In this document: positions 23,200 through 34,262 of the stretch, in pieces
Numbering within the stretch: the stretch's first letter is position 1
Layout: every line of letters starts with the position of its first letter
Source: Bryum argenteum
Lineage: Eukaryota > Streptophyta > Bryopsida > Bryales > Bryaceae
Direction of reading: 5' to 3'
NCBI GenBank assembly: GCA_037043015.1
Contig: CM073321.1
Location: forward strand, 26,549,510-26,613,509
Length of the DNA: 64,000 nt
Position numbers and translations under genes: made by a program
The notes under the pieces: generated by a model
The model's database searches: none
What the model was told of the DNA's origin: nothing
What the model saw: the letters and a program-made list of their open reading frames with translations, nothing else

Positions 23200-23755
23200 C
23201 TGGTAGTTAGTTAATCACGTTTTTTTAGCAGTTGTAGAAAAGTAGTGTACTCAATATCAAACACTAAGTGCAATTGCCATTTTGTATGCAAAAACGTTGA
23301 ATGTGAATATGAAGTTTTTGATTTTCTTCAATTTAAATATTCTTGGTGAATGAAATCTCACTACTGCATTTGGTATAAGCATAAGGGAAAAACCTTCAAT
23401 GTCCAAGGTACCTTCATTGATATGGCAATTTTTACCATTCTTAATCATTTAGGGAACGTGGATTGAGCAATATTCATCCCTTTATTTTTTGGATTTGGAG
23501 CAAGAGAAGTTAAAACTCTATTTTCTAATATGAGTCCTTATTGTTCTCTCTCTTGCCTTCCCATGTTTCCTTTATTTGTTATTTTTTTTTTTTTTTTCTA
23601 AAAGAAAAGCATAATTGCCAATCAAACATTTTTGAGCCGCATGGTCTCTGTGATAGTAGTTCATAATAGCTGTACTGCGTCGACCATGGATATTGACCAT
23701 GGCCCCCTACAAATTTGTGGTTGGGGAGTAAAGTGCTCTTCTTCGGAAAAATCTG
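23200..23755. other. Intergenic 3' flank of gene C
   Basis: AT-rich, with a T run at about 23583-23597. No gene or signal is recognised. Confidence 0.5.
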
Positions 23756-23928
23756 TCGCCGCTAGGGCGACTGGCGGTCCAACTGGGTTAGGGCTAGGGC
23801 GACCGGTGGTCCAGCTAGCGTGATGAAGTCAAGGCCAGGGCAACCGGCGGTTCATATGGCGCGACAGCGTTGTTGTTAGGGCGACCGCCGATCTGGCTGT
23901 GGCGACCTAGCCGAATCGCCGGTCGCCT
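23756..23928. repeat. GACCGGCGGTCGCC array, cluster 8
   Basis: Mostly inverted units (gggcgaccggtggtccagct, gggcgaccgccgatctgg) ending in cgccggtcgcc. It stands about 40 bp upstream of a TATA box and 220 bp upstream of the hAT reading frame. Confidence 0.85.
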
Positions 23929-23966
23929 TTTATGCGCCTTTGCCCCGGACTTACAGAAGTATGAAG

Positions 23967-23974
23967 TATATAAG
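23967..23974 (+). promoter_or_regulatory. TATA box upstream of the hAT gene
   Basis: The sequence tatataag follows the array and precedes the first candidate ATG (24145) by about 175 bp. Confidence 0.55.
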
Positions 23975-24144
23975 GAGTCGTTTACGGGCTTGAAGCCACT
24001 TTCCTTTGTGCTTTGCCCGTTGTCTTGGGTCTCCCCATGAGAAGCCCCCTGCTCGGTCTATATGTGCAAAGAGTAACTTGAGCCCTTGTAGTGTGTGTTG
24101 TCGTCGCCAGTTTCATTGCACCGGCGAGGGTGCGATTCCGGAAC

Positions 24145-27100
24145 ATGGAGCATTCTACCCAATCAAACGGGGTAGCAGATAATAGAAGAGACACTCTCAA
24201 ATGGGACGAGTGGCTACAAGTATCTACGGAAAAGCACAGTCTTTGTAAAGCAACGAGCATTTGCTCATTTCGGATATCCTCAGAATTCTCCATTACCTCG
24301 GTGTACGAGGTTACCCCGTGGAGTTCTCGAGCTATTCCGTGACTGTCGAGGGATGGTTCCAAAGAACAACATTCCTTATGCGGATGTTGTTCCTGACTCA
24401 CGAGTGGATGCCGGCATACCTTATGTGGCAAGGGAAACTATAGAGAACATATATTCCCCTCGCATCAAGTCTGTACAAGTGCCATCCCCTAACCTAAGGT
24501 CTAATTAGGTGCCATCCTCTAACAAGGGGAGTCACGGCAGCAATGGACAAAAGATCTCTACACTCTCTAGCGGACGGCGACATGGGCAATGGAGTATGGA
24601 GGATAGTTTTGATCTTGCCATTAGGCAAAATCTGGATGCAAAGTGGGCTTCATTTTCCTATGAGGCAAACATTACATTCAATGTTGTACGACATCCAGCA
24701 TTCATAAGTGCCGTTCAAGAGACAGCAAAGGCCGGTATTGGTGGATATCAACCACCCTTGTATCATGCTATTAGGACTACGATGTGATGAAGGCAGCTGT
24801 GCAAAGGTCGGTAGAGGATCGAACAAAACTTTGTATCGAGAAGTACGGAGGAACAATATGCTCAGATGGGTGGTCCGATGTCACAAGTAGACCACTCATT
24901 ACCATGATGCTTGTTTGCCCAGTGGGAGAGGTGTTTTTGGGATCAGTGGATACTACAGGGAAGAAAAAGGACATTGCTTATGTGGCAAATGAAATGGCGA
25001 AGTACATAGAGGAGGTTGGACCAAAAAACATCATTCAGATATGCACAGACAATGCAAGCTCCATGTTAGGGGCTATCAAGAAGTTGCAGATAGACTATCC
25101 TCACTTATATATACAAGGTTGTGCGGCACATATTTTAGACCTCCTTCTAGAAGATTGGGGGAAAGAGGCATGGGTTAAACATTTGGTGGAGCAAGCCAAG
25201 AGAGTGTGCACATTTATTAAAGGGTCACACGTCCCACTTGCTCTATTCAGGAAGTACTCGCCGACGCTGCAGCTCAAGGTACCACCTCAAACTCGATTTG
25301 CAACAAACTACTTGATGATAGAGCGGTTGTTAAAGCTACAACAACCTCCAAACAACATGGTGATCGATGCGGAGTGGCATGTGTTTGTCCAAACATTGTT
25401 CAACAGGCAAAACAGTCACCAGTTACAGACAAAGGCAAGGAATGTGCGGAATAGCATTAGGAGCGATGAGTTCTAGGAGAATTGTACGAAGTTTGTAAAA
25501 GTAGTTGAACCAGTACTCATAGCTCTTCGGGAGTTCGACAGGGAAGTACCAGCCATGCCTAGGGCATATGTGATCATGTCGGACTTTAAAGAACACGTGT
25601 TCTCTTTGCGTGAACCTCCATTCGAACTATCCCCCGACATTGCTACAAAATACGAGGATGCAATTCAAGAACGATGGGAAATGATGCTCACAGACCTCCA
25701 CTATGCAACAGCTTTGTTGAAACCTTATTTGACAAATATGGGAGCAATTCAAAACAATGGAGAAGCAAAAAGAGCTTTAAACCGGGTCATAAGGAAGCTT
25801 AGCGCCCCAATGGGAGTAGTCTATGAAGAAGTGGTGCGGGAACTCATACAATATGAGGAGAGGACGGGTCCATTTAACACCAATTCAAAGGCCCCAAATC
25901 CGGCTCAGTGTGACCACATCAATGGTGGCATCAAGTCGGGGGGAATGCCTTGCCAAAAATTGCGAAGAGGATTTTGGCATTGACATGTTCAGCTTCATCA
26001 TGTGAGAGGAATTGGAGCATGTACTCTTTCGTGCACAACAAAGTGAGGAATCGGTTGTCAACTTCCAAAGCAGAGGACCTTGTGTACATCTATGCAAACG
26101 CCAAACTCGAGCGCCAGAAACGTACAAAATCGCCGAGAATGTGGTATGAAAATTATTTAGAAGAAGAGGACTCTGACAATGAAGAGTATATCCCGGACAA
26201 TGAATGGGATGATGGTGTATTCATGTATAACCCGGAGGCGGATGATGACAATTATCTCAATGACGGTAGCGAACACGACGACCTAGAGAATTGGAACGAC
26301 AACAAAGGAAACATGACTATTCATGTCAAGGACCCATTTGAGTTTGATGACGACCAAGATGTTCTACAACAGCCTTGCCAGTTTGTGGTATTTGGCAATG
26401 ACACAGAAGGAGGAGAGGCAAATTTACAGCTCGAAGAGAATACCTGCCTAGCGAAACAAGACTTGGTAAACCGGATGGATGAAGAGAACATTGGTCCACT
26501 TAAAGGCAGCCCACACTCTAACAAAGACGATAAACTTGAGAGTGTGAAGTGCACGGTTACCACGGCAGGATTTGAAATGGACCAAATTAAAGTGGAACCT
26601 GACAATGTATCCAACTCAGGTTGCATGGAAGTGGGGTTACCTAGGGTTTCAACCATTTGATCAAGGAACTCAACTCTTAACGGAGATGACTCCAATGTAC
26701 CTCTACAACAGTTGTTCCCAAGGGTTACCCAATCTAAAGGGGCCCATACAACTCGTATGGTATTGCCGAAGACGGAGGTCGAGATAGAACCAACAAGTCC
26801 AACATGCACCTGAGCATTGGCAGTGTCACAAGACGTCGGGCCATCTTCACAACCTCGCAATCGTATTACACGAGGCCTGAAGCGTTTGAGGAAGGCACAC
26901 GACCGACGATGTTGGAAAGGAGCACGCGTACATGAAGAAGTCCATGCGGGGATTGCTTCATCCAATAATCCGAATACACGTACAATGCGCCATCTACCAC
27001 TGAATGCAAACGGGATCACTAATGCTTCACGGCCCTTGAAGCGCCTCGTTACAGTGTACAAGAAAAAAACTACGGACACGGAATTGCGCAATTTGGCGAG

Positions 27101-27242
27101 TGAGGTTGAGTGTGAAGTACGCAATAAGACAGAGGATGAAGACGAGGATGGCGACCAAAGCACTGATGACTCTCTAGGTGATACCGGTCCAAACGCAGAT
27201 GAAGTATCAAGCGACGATACGTATACTTTGAAGGATACCTAA
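24145..27242 (+). pseudogene. hAT-superfamily transposase (DUF659 type)
   Basis: Fragments occur in the order expected of a plant hAT transposase. A possible N-terminus begins at 24145 (KWDEWLQVS). A DUF659 N-side follows (FSYEANITFNVVRHPAF, 24650-24780) in one frame. From 24784 a second frame has YGGTICSDGWSDV, ICTDNASSMLGA and QGCAAHILDLLLEDW, matching the catalytic core. The frame stops at TAG 25474-25476, continues to 25983, and shifts to the dimerisation domain (LTCSASSCERNWSMYSFVH, NKVRNRLS, DLVYIYANAKL, 25980-26120). Acidic and then basic tails extend to 27242 with further frame changes. No BED finger is evident and I could not find terminal repeats with an 8-bp duplication. Transposition function is lost. 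Confidence 0.82.
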
Positions 27243-27575
27243 AGACGGGTTATTAGAAATTTGTTATTTTGGATTGGAAGCACGAAGTTCGTTGTTAGTA
27301 CTCAGTACAATACTACAATGTACTGCAAGTAGGGCAAATATTAGCTTACAATATTTTGGTATCCTAGTATGTTTTGGAGTATAATATATATAGTTCGGTA
27401 TACGTAGTAGTTACATTATATATATGAATACTATGATTATAGACATAGACAGATTTGTACTATGAAATGCACCATTGATCTCGTTTCCGATAAAAAGGTA
27501 TTCATAAACATGCATTGGAGCTCATTTTGTACCAATATGAAATTATCTTGCTTGTTTCGTATTCAACCATGGTGC
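27243..27575. other. AT-rich 3' flank of the hAT gene
   Basis: No gene is recognised between the hAT tail and array cluster 9. Confidence 0.5.
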
Positions 27576-27871
27576 TGGTCGCCACACACGCGGTGGCCCA
27601 AGGCGACCAGCGATCGCCACATGTGCGCTACCCCCAGGGCGACCGCCGATCGCTATAAGCGACAGACGATCACCCTGGGCGATCGTCGGTCGCTCACTAC
27701 TGGACCGGCGGTCGCCTAGTAGCGGTTGCCAGGGCGACCGCCGGTCTCCCTACTGGACCGCCGATCGCCTACGCGCGGCAGCCAAGGCGATCGGCGATCG
27801 CAGCAAGCGACCGACGTTCGCCCCTGTGCTACCGTCGGTCGCCTAGCGAGGTCGCCCACCCGCGGTCGCCC
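27576..27871. repeat. GACCGGCGGTCGCC array, cluster 9
   Basis: Both orientations are present (gggcgaccgccgatcgc, ggaccggcggtcgcctag, gcgaccgacgttcgcccc). It lies about 200 bp upstream of the transposase fragment at 28080. Confidence 0.9.
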
Positions 27872-28004
27872 ACTGTGACGTGTATTTTGATTTTCCAAGT
27901 CATTATTAACCCTAGGCTACGTAAGAAAATAGCTTTTTACCTCAATGTCAATCTCAACAAGTTTTTTACTATGTAATTTTTGGTACGGCTGACATTTTCG
28001 TCGA

Positions 28005-28075
28005 TCGGACGTCTAACAGACATGTACAATACGACAAATCAGACAGACATTCCGAACAGTGTATCTAATAAGACA
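28005..28075. repeat. Second relative of the GTCAGACAGACA block
   Basis: Contains aaatcagacagacattc and cagtgtatctaataagacaa, the latter matching the reverse complement of about 8137-8156. It separates array cluster 9 from the downstream coding fragment. Confidence 0.6.
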
Positions 28076-28079
28076 ACCT

Positions 28080-28576
28080 TGATCGAGAATTGATGCAACT
28101 TTGGAGGACCAATTCGTTGAAGATGGCAAACTTCGTTAGGAGTTTGGAGAAGATGAGGCCTATGTTGGAGAGATCCGAGATCGCCTTTAACCATCTTTTC
28201 GTGTAGCTCGTGATTTTTATGAAGGATACTTTGTTGCTATTCGGCCTGCTCATGGTGACTCGCGACCGGTGTGGATTGTGCGAGCGTTGACAGATCCGAA
28301 TATAAACCCCGAGCAGCCAAATTGCATCCTTATTCAATTCTTTCGGCCTACAACAAGGGATCGAGATGTGCAAGAGACCTACAATGGATGGGATTCGGAC
28401 AAAGGTTTGCGTTGGAAGGTTGACAATACTCAACCTCCTTTGTGGGAGAATACAACTTCATTGATGATAAAATAGAAGTCAAAGGTCAAGAAGGATACAA
28501 CGGAGTGCACTTTAAAAATTCCGGTGGATCAAATTAAAGTCATTCACGATACTATAGTTGAATTTTCAAATGCTTG
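28080..28576 (+). pseudogene. Transposase C-terminal fragment
   Basis: The frame includes FYEGYFVAIRPAHGD, VWIVRALTDPNINPEQPNC, LIQFFRPTTRDRDVQETYN, GWDSDKGLRWKVD and, after a frame change near 28470, KDTTECTLKIPVDQI. This is the conserved C-terminal part of a plant DDE-type transposon protein family, recognised from motif memory. The N-terminal and catalytic parts are missing or unrecognisable upstream. The upstream sequence (LWRTN..., ...MRPMLERSE) contains stops. Confidence 0.55.
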
Positions 28577-28985
28577 AAGGTTTTATATGTATTGAAATCG
28601 TATTTGTGTGTTGTAACAACTACATAGTCACGGCTTTGTCTTACGACTAAGAAATAATAATCTTTTGTTTCAAATTCAAATGATTATAGGCATTTGAAAG
28701 TATAGAAGATATGTAAGACCAAATGATCTACAAGGATGTGTGGTTTGGGATGTTGGTAGTATTGATGGGGTATGGAATATTTTCAAGTTACTTAGCTTGC
28801 TTCGAGCAACACTTTTTCGTGGTACTGGGTTTTATTTGAAATCAAAAGTACATTGTACGCATTTATGAAAATATACTTGTATAATATATTATAGTGTAGA
28901 TTTGTTCTTTCCATTTAATACTTTTGTCGATTGATTTCAGTAATTAAAAATGATAACATGTATTTAATTTGTTATAAAAGGTAAT
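28577..28985. other. AT-rich intergenic region
   Basis: No gene is supported between the transposase fragment and the SINE. Confidence 0.5.
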
Positions 28986-28989
28986 AGTG

Positions 28990-29212
28990 GTTAGCACCAC
29001 TCATGTTTATGTGCATCATACATGTCACAGTTAAAGGTACGTGGCTGGTTGGTAGCACAAATTTTCCTGCCCGCCGAAGCTCACTTAGCAGTACCAAGTC
29101 ATGTGTACATTTGAGCTGCTCAAACAAGTCCGATCGGAATCAAACTCGGACCACCTTCGTTATACAGAGACTCCTTCTCATCCAACCACTGAGCTCATGA
29201 CTTGGTGTCCAT
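28990..29212 (-). mobile_element. tRNA-derived SINE
   Basis: On the minus strand, from 29212, there is a tRNA-like head. It has an A-box-like gagctcagtggttgg (29182-29196) and a B-box-like ggtccgagtttgattcc (29136-29152), about 45 bp apart. This is the arrangement of an RNA polymerase III promoter in a tRNA. A body unrelated to tRNA follows to about 28990. Complementary tgagctgctcaaa and gacttggt words recur within it. I see no clear target duplication or poly-T tail. A degraded tRNA pseudogene is the alternative, but the extended body favours a SINE. Confidence 0.55.
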
Positions 29213-29431
29213 TTTAAAATTACTCCGGCCTTCAAATTAATCAATTGGAATTCCGACTTGGAAAGTTTACGGTGCACAAACTTTCCCCCATATTATATTA
29301 TAAACTGAATGGAAACTTTAAGATTCATAACTTTCTAAGTTATTTGTGTACAACAAAACATCAATCTAAAACCTCTCAATTTCATTTTGAGAGGATTATT
29401 AACTCTCAAGTTAATGAATATTGTGTTCTTA

Positions 29432-29827
29432 GGTGATCAACGTGGTCTTTTATGCGTCCATATACTGTTCCATCGTCCAAGTAAATGCGGAAAACCCTTT
29501 TTTAAGTAAGGACAAAATATTAACTCCATGACTCTCTGAAATGTCATCGTTGCATTTTTGGCTCCGAATGGCATCCTTTTGAATTAATAAGGTCTCCACT
29601 CTGTCCAAAAAGCCGTCTTATTTTTATCTTGTTCAGCCATGGCAACTTGGTAATATCCAGAAAAACAATCCAAAAACGAATACATTTTGTTTCTAGCGAC
29701 CTCATCGATGAATTCCTCCATATGTGGCAATGGGTAGTGATCTTTCCTCGTGGCTGCGTTTAGTGTTTCGGAAGTCTACGCAGATAATAAGGCACCATTC
29801 TTTTTAGGTAGGATAACCATGGGAGAC
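29432..29827 (-). pseudogene. Ty3-type retrotransposon reverse transcriptase, fragment
   Basis: The minus-strand frame reads SPMVILPKKNGALLS, TLNAATRKDHYPLPHMEEFI, MYSFLDCFSGYYQV, TAFWTEWRPY, MPFGAKNATMTFQRVM and, near 29440, FRIYLDDGTVYGRI and HVDHL. These are the reverse transcriptase palm motifs, with YLDD as the catalytic pair. At least two stops and one frame change break it. It begins exactly beside the left end of element E1. No LTR, integrase or RNase H of this element is visible, so only a fragment survives. An old intact Ty3 element interrupted by E1 is possible, but the matching upstream part is not found at the other end of E1. Confidence 0.82.
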
Positions 29828-30061
29828 GAATGTGATTACGGTGTGAGCGGTGAGCCGTAAGTAGTGAGCTGTGAGCAGATTTTCCATGAGCAGTGAGCAG
29901 ATTTCGTAGGAATATTTTGGTCCAAAAGTAAATATTAGTTGATTTTATTCAAACAAATTCTATATTTATCTACCCCTGAAGCCGTTGGAAAGCTGCCGAC
30001 ACATAACAATTAAGACCCTACAACCGTGGTGAATTGGAATTTTCCGTTGTTTGCCTCTTAA

Positions 30062-30574
30062 CCCTTTAGAGCCGAGCCTGCCAAATTTGGTCGATTTGTG
30101 AGGACCTTGGGGAATAAAAAATGAACAAGGGCTCAGCTGATTTTGAGGGCTGATTGAAAGTGGAGGGCACTGAAAGTGCGCAACTAATAAGCCCATGCAC
30201 AGTGGATTTAGAGCCCACTTGACCCCACAATGACAATTGAGCTGAAACAAAGTTCATCTGTGTCGTATGGAGGCCGGTCCCAGCATCATCGTTTCTAAAA
30301 AATCAATCTCGTCGATCAAACCGGCCAAATGTGCCCTCGTAGAACCGTATGTCATGGTACATTCTGTACTTGTGTCAGTCATAGCGTCCTAATAAAGGTT
30401 TTAATATTCTGATCCATGTGACCCACCGTTAGTGAATTCTGTCTATCGAGAGATCAAGCTGTTGGGATTCCATCGATGGGATTCTTGGGGAAGTCATTAA
30501 ATTCTCTATGTCGTAAACCGTGGCTGACTCCAAATACTGCCGGATCTAGGAAGGGCGCCCTCGGCCGTAAAGAG
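30062..30574. mobile_element. PiggyBac-like non-autonomous insertion (TTAA-flanked)
   Basis: This 513-bp segment is bounded by TTAA on both sides (30058-30061 and 30575-30578). Its ends are inverted and similar: ccctttagagccgag on the left, and ctctttacggccgag as the reverse complement of the right end. Element E3 lacks the segment at the corresponding place (gcctcttcaatggtttagct, 55724-55743), which provides an empty site. It contains no supported gene. Confidence 0.72.
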
Positions 30575-31047
30575 TTAAATGGTTTAGCTAATTAGTGGAA
30601 AAAAAAAAATGTTCTCAAATTACTATAAAGAAAAACAAGTTTTCGTAACGGAGAGGGGATGGGCTATGTCGGACTAGATGGGAATGGGTCGTGTCATAAG
30701 GAGTGTCGGAGCGTCAGTGAATACGTCCCATGTAGTTGTGCCATGTCAGTGCTCATTGTGATGTGCTGGTAAAGATGGGAGGTAAGGATGCTCGAGTGAA
30801 TTGGTTTCTCATGAGGATGTAAGAGAAGTGCAGTGTTGGATTCCCTGAGAACTCACGTCGATTGTCATGAGAATGAAAGGGAAGTGCAGTGTTGGTTTCT
30901 AATTTGTTGGAATGTCGGTGCCTTCAAGAGTACAGTGCTGCAAAAGCTGCAGGTGCTGCCGGTGCTGTCGGCGCTGCTGGTCATGGAAAGAGGGGTTGGT
31001 GAGGTTGAATGGAACTCAAAGGTGAGATCCAGGAAATCTGGTGTGCT

Positions 31048-31055
31048 CTCCTTTT
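31048..31055 (+). promoter_or_regulatory. TATA-like box of the E1 ADD gene
   Basis: The sequence ttttatac lies about 100 bp upstream of the ATG at 31152. The same position is occupied by tttttata in E3 (about 56258) and ttttatac in the partial E1 repeat (about 34180). The upstream leader contains a GCTGCCGGT-like microsatellite. Confidence 0.45.
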
Positions 31056-31151
31056 ATACAAGAACGGAGAAGCGGGAAAGCCAGCATCTCAAAGCAATTC
31101 GTTTGCCATCTCTCATTCGAAATTTCTTAATTTTGCACTGTTGTGAGTCAA

Positions 31152-31591
31152 ATGGCAGGGCATTCAGGCGATTTGATCCTTTGTGTTTGTATTCCTGCAC
31201 TGCTTGTGGAGAGAGAAACATCCGTGCTTCTTTGATGGAGCATCCTCGTCTCGGTGTTGGAATTTGCATTTCGTGCAAGCTTGTGTTGGACGACGTTGTA
31301 TTCACAAAGAACGCCCAATACGATGATGAAAAATGCAATTGGTGTGGGCGAGTTGAGTTTGTGATCCCCTGTGATTATTCTAACAAGGTGTAGTGTGCAG
31401 CGTGTATCGCACGGAACAAGGGAGACGACTACCTAAAAGAGATGAGAGGCAAGCATTGGGGGTGCTTCAGCTGCAATACGTATGAAATAATGCCACTACA
31501 GACGATTTGGGAGGATTTTGTAGAATTCACTTCAGGTGAAGCTCGCGATAGCAACAGCAGTAATTCTGAGAGTGATTCCAACCATGACTAG
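31152..31591 (+). pseudogene. ADD-domain zinc-finger protein (E1 copy)
   Basis: ATG 31152 opens one frame of 146 codons. It has CTACGE, then HPRLGVGICISCK (a GATA-like finger), then CNWCG, VIPCDY, CAACIARNKGDDYLKEM and WGCFSCN (a PHD-like finger). The order and spacing match the ADD domain of ATRX and DNMT3, which reads histone H3 tails unmodified at K4. One TAG at 31391-31393 replaces the tryptophan codon (TGG) kept in the E3 copy. One Cys of the CD-C pair is also Ser here (CDYSN against CDYCK in E3), so metal binding would be impaired. A short acidic tail ends at 31591. Position inside E1, upstream of the transposase, suggests an accessory protein of the transposon. Confidence 0.7.
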
Positions 31592-31869
31592 CTGTTTGAT
31601 AGTTATAGTACTTGTATGGCTACGACTCACATTAGAAATGAGAGTTGGCTTTGAATGTGCTGGATTTTCAAAGACAAAATCTTGCTACTTTAGCTTGCAC
31701 CAGGCTACATCATTTGCTCCCTAATGCACATTTGCCAGACGGTCCTCAAGTCTTTGTGATCGCTTGTTTGATCAAGCAATGTGATTACATAAACCTTTGA
31801 CCAGAGTTTCCCAGTTTCAAAGCAACGAATGTCTCAGCTCTCTACATTCTAAATAAGCGAATGAGCACA

Positions 31870-31989
31870 AATCACACTGTGCTCTACTGTAGCTTTCATG
31901 TAACACCACTATAGAAGCAGCCCTAAGAGAGTTGGAAATCACACCTCAGGATTAGCGTTCTATGTGTTTCTACAGGTCGACTCTATGCT
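31870..31989. repeat. About 106-bp repeat, first unit
   Basis: The unit beginning gtgctctactgtagctttca recurs at about 33340-33450 and again at 33450-33525. The three units would form one tandem array if the 1.36-kb stretch between them were removed. Confidence 0.75.
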
Positions 31990-33349
31990 CCACTGTAGCT
32001 ATGAGCAATTCAACCCGTAGGAAGAAAAGCCCTAGAGTTGGGCCGGTTGAGAGTGGAGACACCTACCTAGCTCTTCCAAGCAATGGACTCTAAATCCTAA
32101 CAAGCATTCACAAACACCATGCATCCACCATCACACGATCATCAAGACACGAAATGCAATAAACGTCACAAAAAACACCAATGGGGAAGAAGAAGTACAA
32201 TCAGGGTCCAACCTCAGCTGGACCCTTGGCCACTAAAATGGCCGTATCTCCCTTGTCTTTGCTCCTCTTGAGGCAAGCTAGGAGTCTGCAGAGAGCTAGC
32301 TTGATGATGTACTTGAATCCGGAAGCACGTCTTGTGGTTCTTCCTACAACTTGAGCTATGCAGCCTCAAAGTTAGGCCTTCCATTTGCCCTCCACAGTAG
32401 ACATGCTTTTACTTAATCGATCACCATTCCTCCGTCCATGATCCAAGAAGAGGAAGCCTAGGCTCTTTGAAAAGCTGGCTTCAAGGCGCTCTTCTTTTTC
32501 AAAGGGCTTGCTCAAATTTGTCTGCTTTTGATAGAAATCGTTCTTCAAATCAGCGCCGCCTCTTCTGGCCGTCCGCCGCAAGCCGGTGAAGTCTTCTTGG
32601 GAGATCCGCCACAGCTCCCCCGTTGCTGCTCCTATGACCGCGCGCTTGAGCTTGTTGGAAAGCTGGCTTCAAGACGCTCCTCTCCATTGAAGGGCTTGCT
32701 CAAACTCATCTCCAGCCAAACGCTACACCTTCCCAAAGTTGGCAGATCCAGATCTTGGTCCGGAAATCCATTCTCCTATCTTCTACCCTAACCTACCCAC
32801 ACTCACACCCACATTCCACAACTCCAGACCTCCTACTTGCATGTCTTCTTTTCATATTAGGTCATACATTTCAAATCTCCATAGCTACAACCCTAGAAAC
32901 ATCTCTACTCACACATACACATCCAAAAACAAAAGAGCCAAAAAACTACCAAACCCTAGCAAAAAGAGAGAGACAAGTAAAAAGAAATGAGAAAGAAAGA
33001 AAAGATAAAGGGGAGAGGGGAAGCATGAGGGAGAAATCCTACTCCCTCACCTTCCTTCTTACCTTTCTACTTTCTAAATTACCTATCTACCTCTAACTCT
33101 AATACTACCTCACATCTAATATTCTTCAATTCTAACAATTTAGTTATCCTTCCTAACATACAATCATGTAATTGCTACTAATTTGCCATACTCAATGCTT
33201 TTCACAATCATTCTAATAACTTCCGAGCCTATTTCTAAAAATTCCAATTTAATGCATTTAGCCTATAGGAACCACACAAACTACCATTATCAAATGTATT
33301 TTGTATCTAGATATTCAATAATTAATACGTGAGCCATTTGGATGGCTCA
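31990..33349. mobile_element. Inserted segment inside a tandem repeat
   Basis: This 1.36-kb stretch splits the 106-bp repeat array. The flanks share gtagct on both sides. The ends are weakly inverted: tatgagcaattcaa on the left, and tgtgagccatccaa as the reverse complement of the right end. It contains an internal duplication (a gctggcttcaag phrase at about 32474 and 32660) but no recognised gene. A non-autonomous DNA transposon is the best reading. The short flank repeat leaves the superfamily open. Confidence 0.45.
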
Positions 33350-33525
33350 CAGTAGCTTTCATGTAACACCACTACAGAAGCAACCCTGAGAGAGTTGGAA
33401 ATCACACCTCCGGATTAGCGTTCTATGTGTTTCTAGAGGTCGACATTGTGCTCTACTGTAGCTTTCATGTAACTTCTACAGAAGCAGCCCTGAGAGAGTT
33501 GGAAATCACACCTCAGGATTCACTT
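33350..33525. repeat. About 106-bp repeat, second and third units
   Basis: Two further units of the repeat seen at 31870 (gagagttggaaatcacacct occurs in each), the third shortened. Confidence 0.8.
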
Positions 33526-33831
33526 ACCATCACTCCCTGGGCTATCAGAGAACTCCTGCAATTTGAGAGGAGGTTATGAGTTGTCTTTTGAAATGCAGAA
33601 GGTGCACAAGAATTGGCCCAACAAAAATGGACGTAATCTGAACATACTGAGCAACACCAGAACTGAGTAGCAAAGAACAGACCCCTCCCAAAGTGATTGA
33701 AGAAAATTTCTTAAGGCCACGCATGAGAACTGAACCCGTGACTCTTCCATCCAACGGTGTGATTCTTGCAATACACACTGTCTGCAGAGCCAAAGATATC
33801 AATAACCAAGACGCATACATGGATGCCAATG

Positions 33832-34262
33832 TCGGTGACGTTGATGAAGTTAAGAGCATGGTCTAATAGTAATGCATGTTGGTGCTCATTGTGATGTGCT
33901 GGTAAAGATGGGAGGTAAGGATGCTCGAGTGAATTGGTTTCTCATGAAAATGTAAGAGAAGTGCAGTGTCGGATTCCCTGAGAACTCACGTCGATTGTCA
34001 TGAGAATGAAAGGGAAGTGCAGTGTTGGTTTCTAATTCGTTGGAATGTCGGTGCCTTCAAGAGTACAGTGCTGCAAAAGCTGCCGGTGCTGCCGGTGCTG
34101 TCGGTGCTGCTGGTGATGGAAAGACGGGTTGGTGAGGTTCGATGGGACTCGAAGGTGAAATCAAGGAAATCTGGTGTGCTCTCCTTTTATACAAAAACGG
34201 AGGAGCGAGAAAGCCAGCATCTCAAAGCAATTCGTTGGCCATCTCTCATTCGAAATTTCTTT
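33832..34262 (+). repeat. Second copy of ADD-gene upstream region
   Basis: From gacgttgatgaagttaagag to the end of the leader, this matches E3 55910-56330 and, from 33880, E1 30753-31135. The ADD coding part is missing. The sequence jumps directly to the transposase side (gaatttttgaatacaaatta). It is probably the remnant of a second, nested element. Confidence 0.75.

Noticed and set aside
23982-24431. Minus-strand 149-codon frame at the hAT 5' side
   Set aside because: It is opposite the hAT leader and contains no recognised motif. The plus strand has the TATA box and the collinear hAT parts.
28990-29212. Functional tRNA gene
   Set aside because: A- and B-box-like words are present, but a foldable cloverleaf with an anticodon arm and acceptor stem could not be drawn. 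A SINE head is more likely.
30833-31150. Open frame upstream of the ADD gene as a coding extension
   Set aside because: The same sequence in E3 and in the second E1 copy is shifted. It contains a TATA-like box and a GCT-rich repeat, as expected of a leader.
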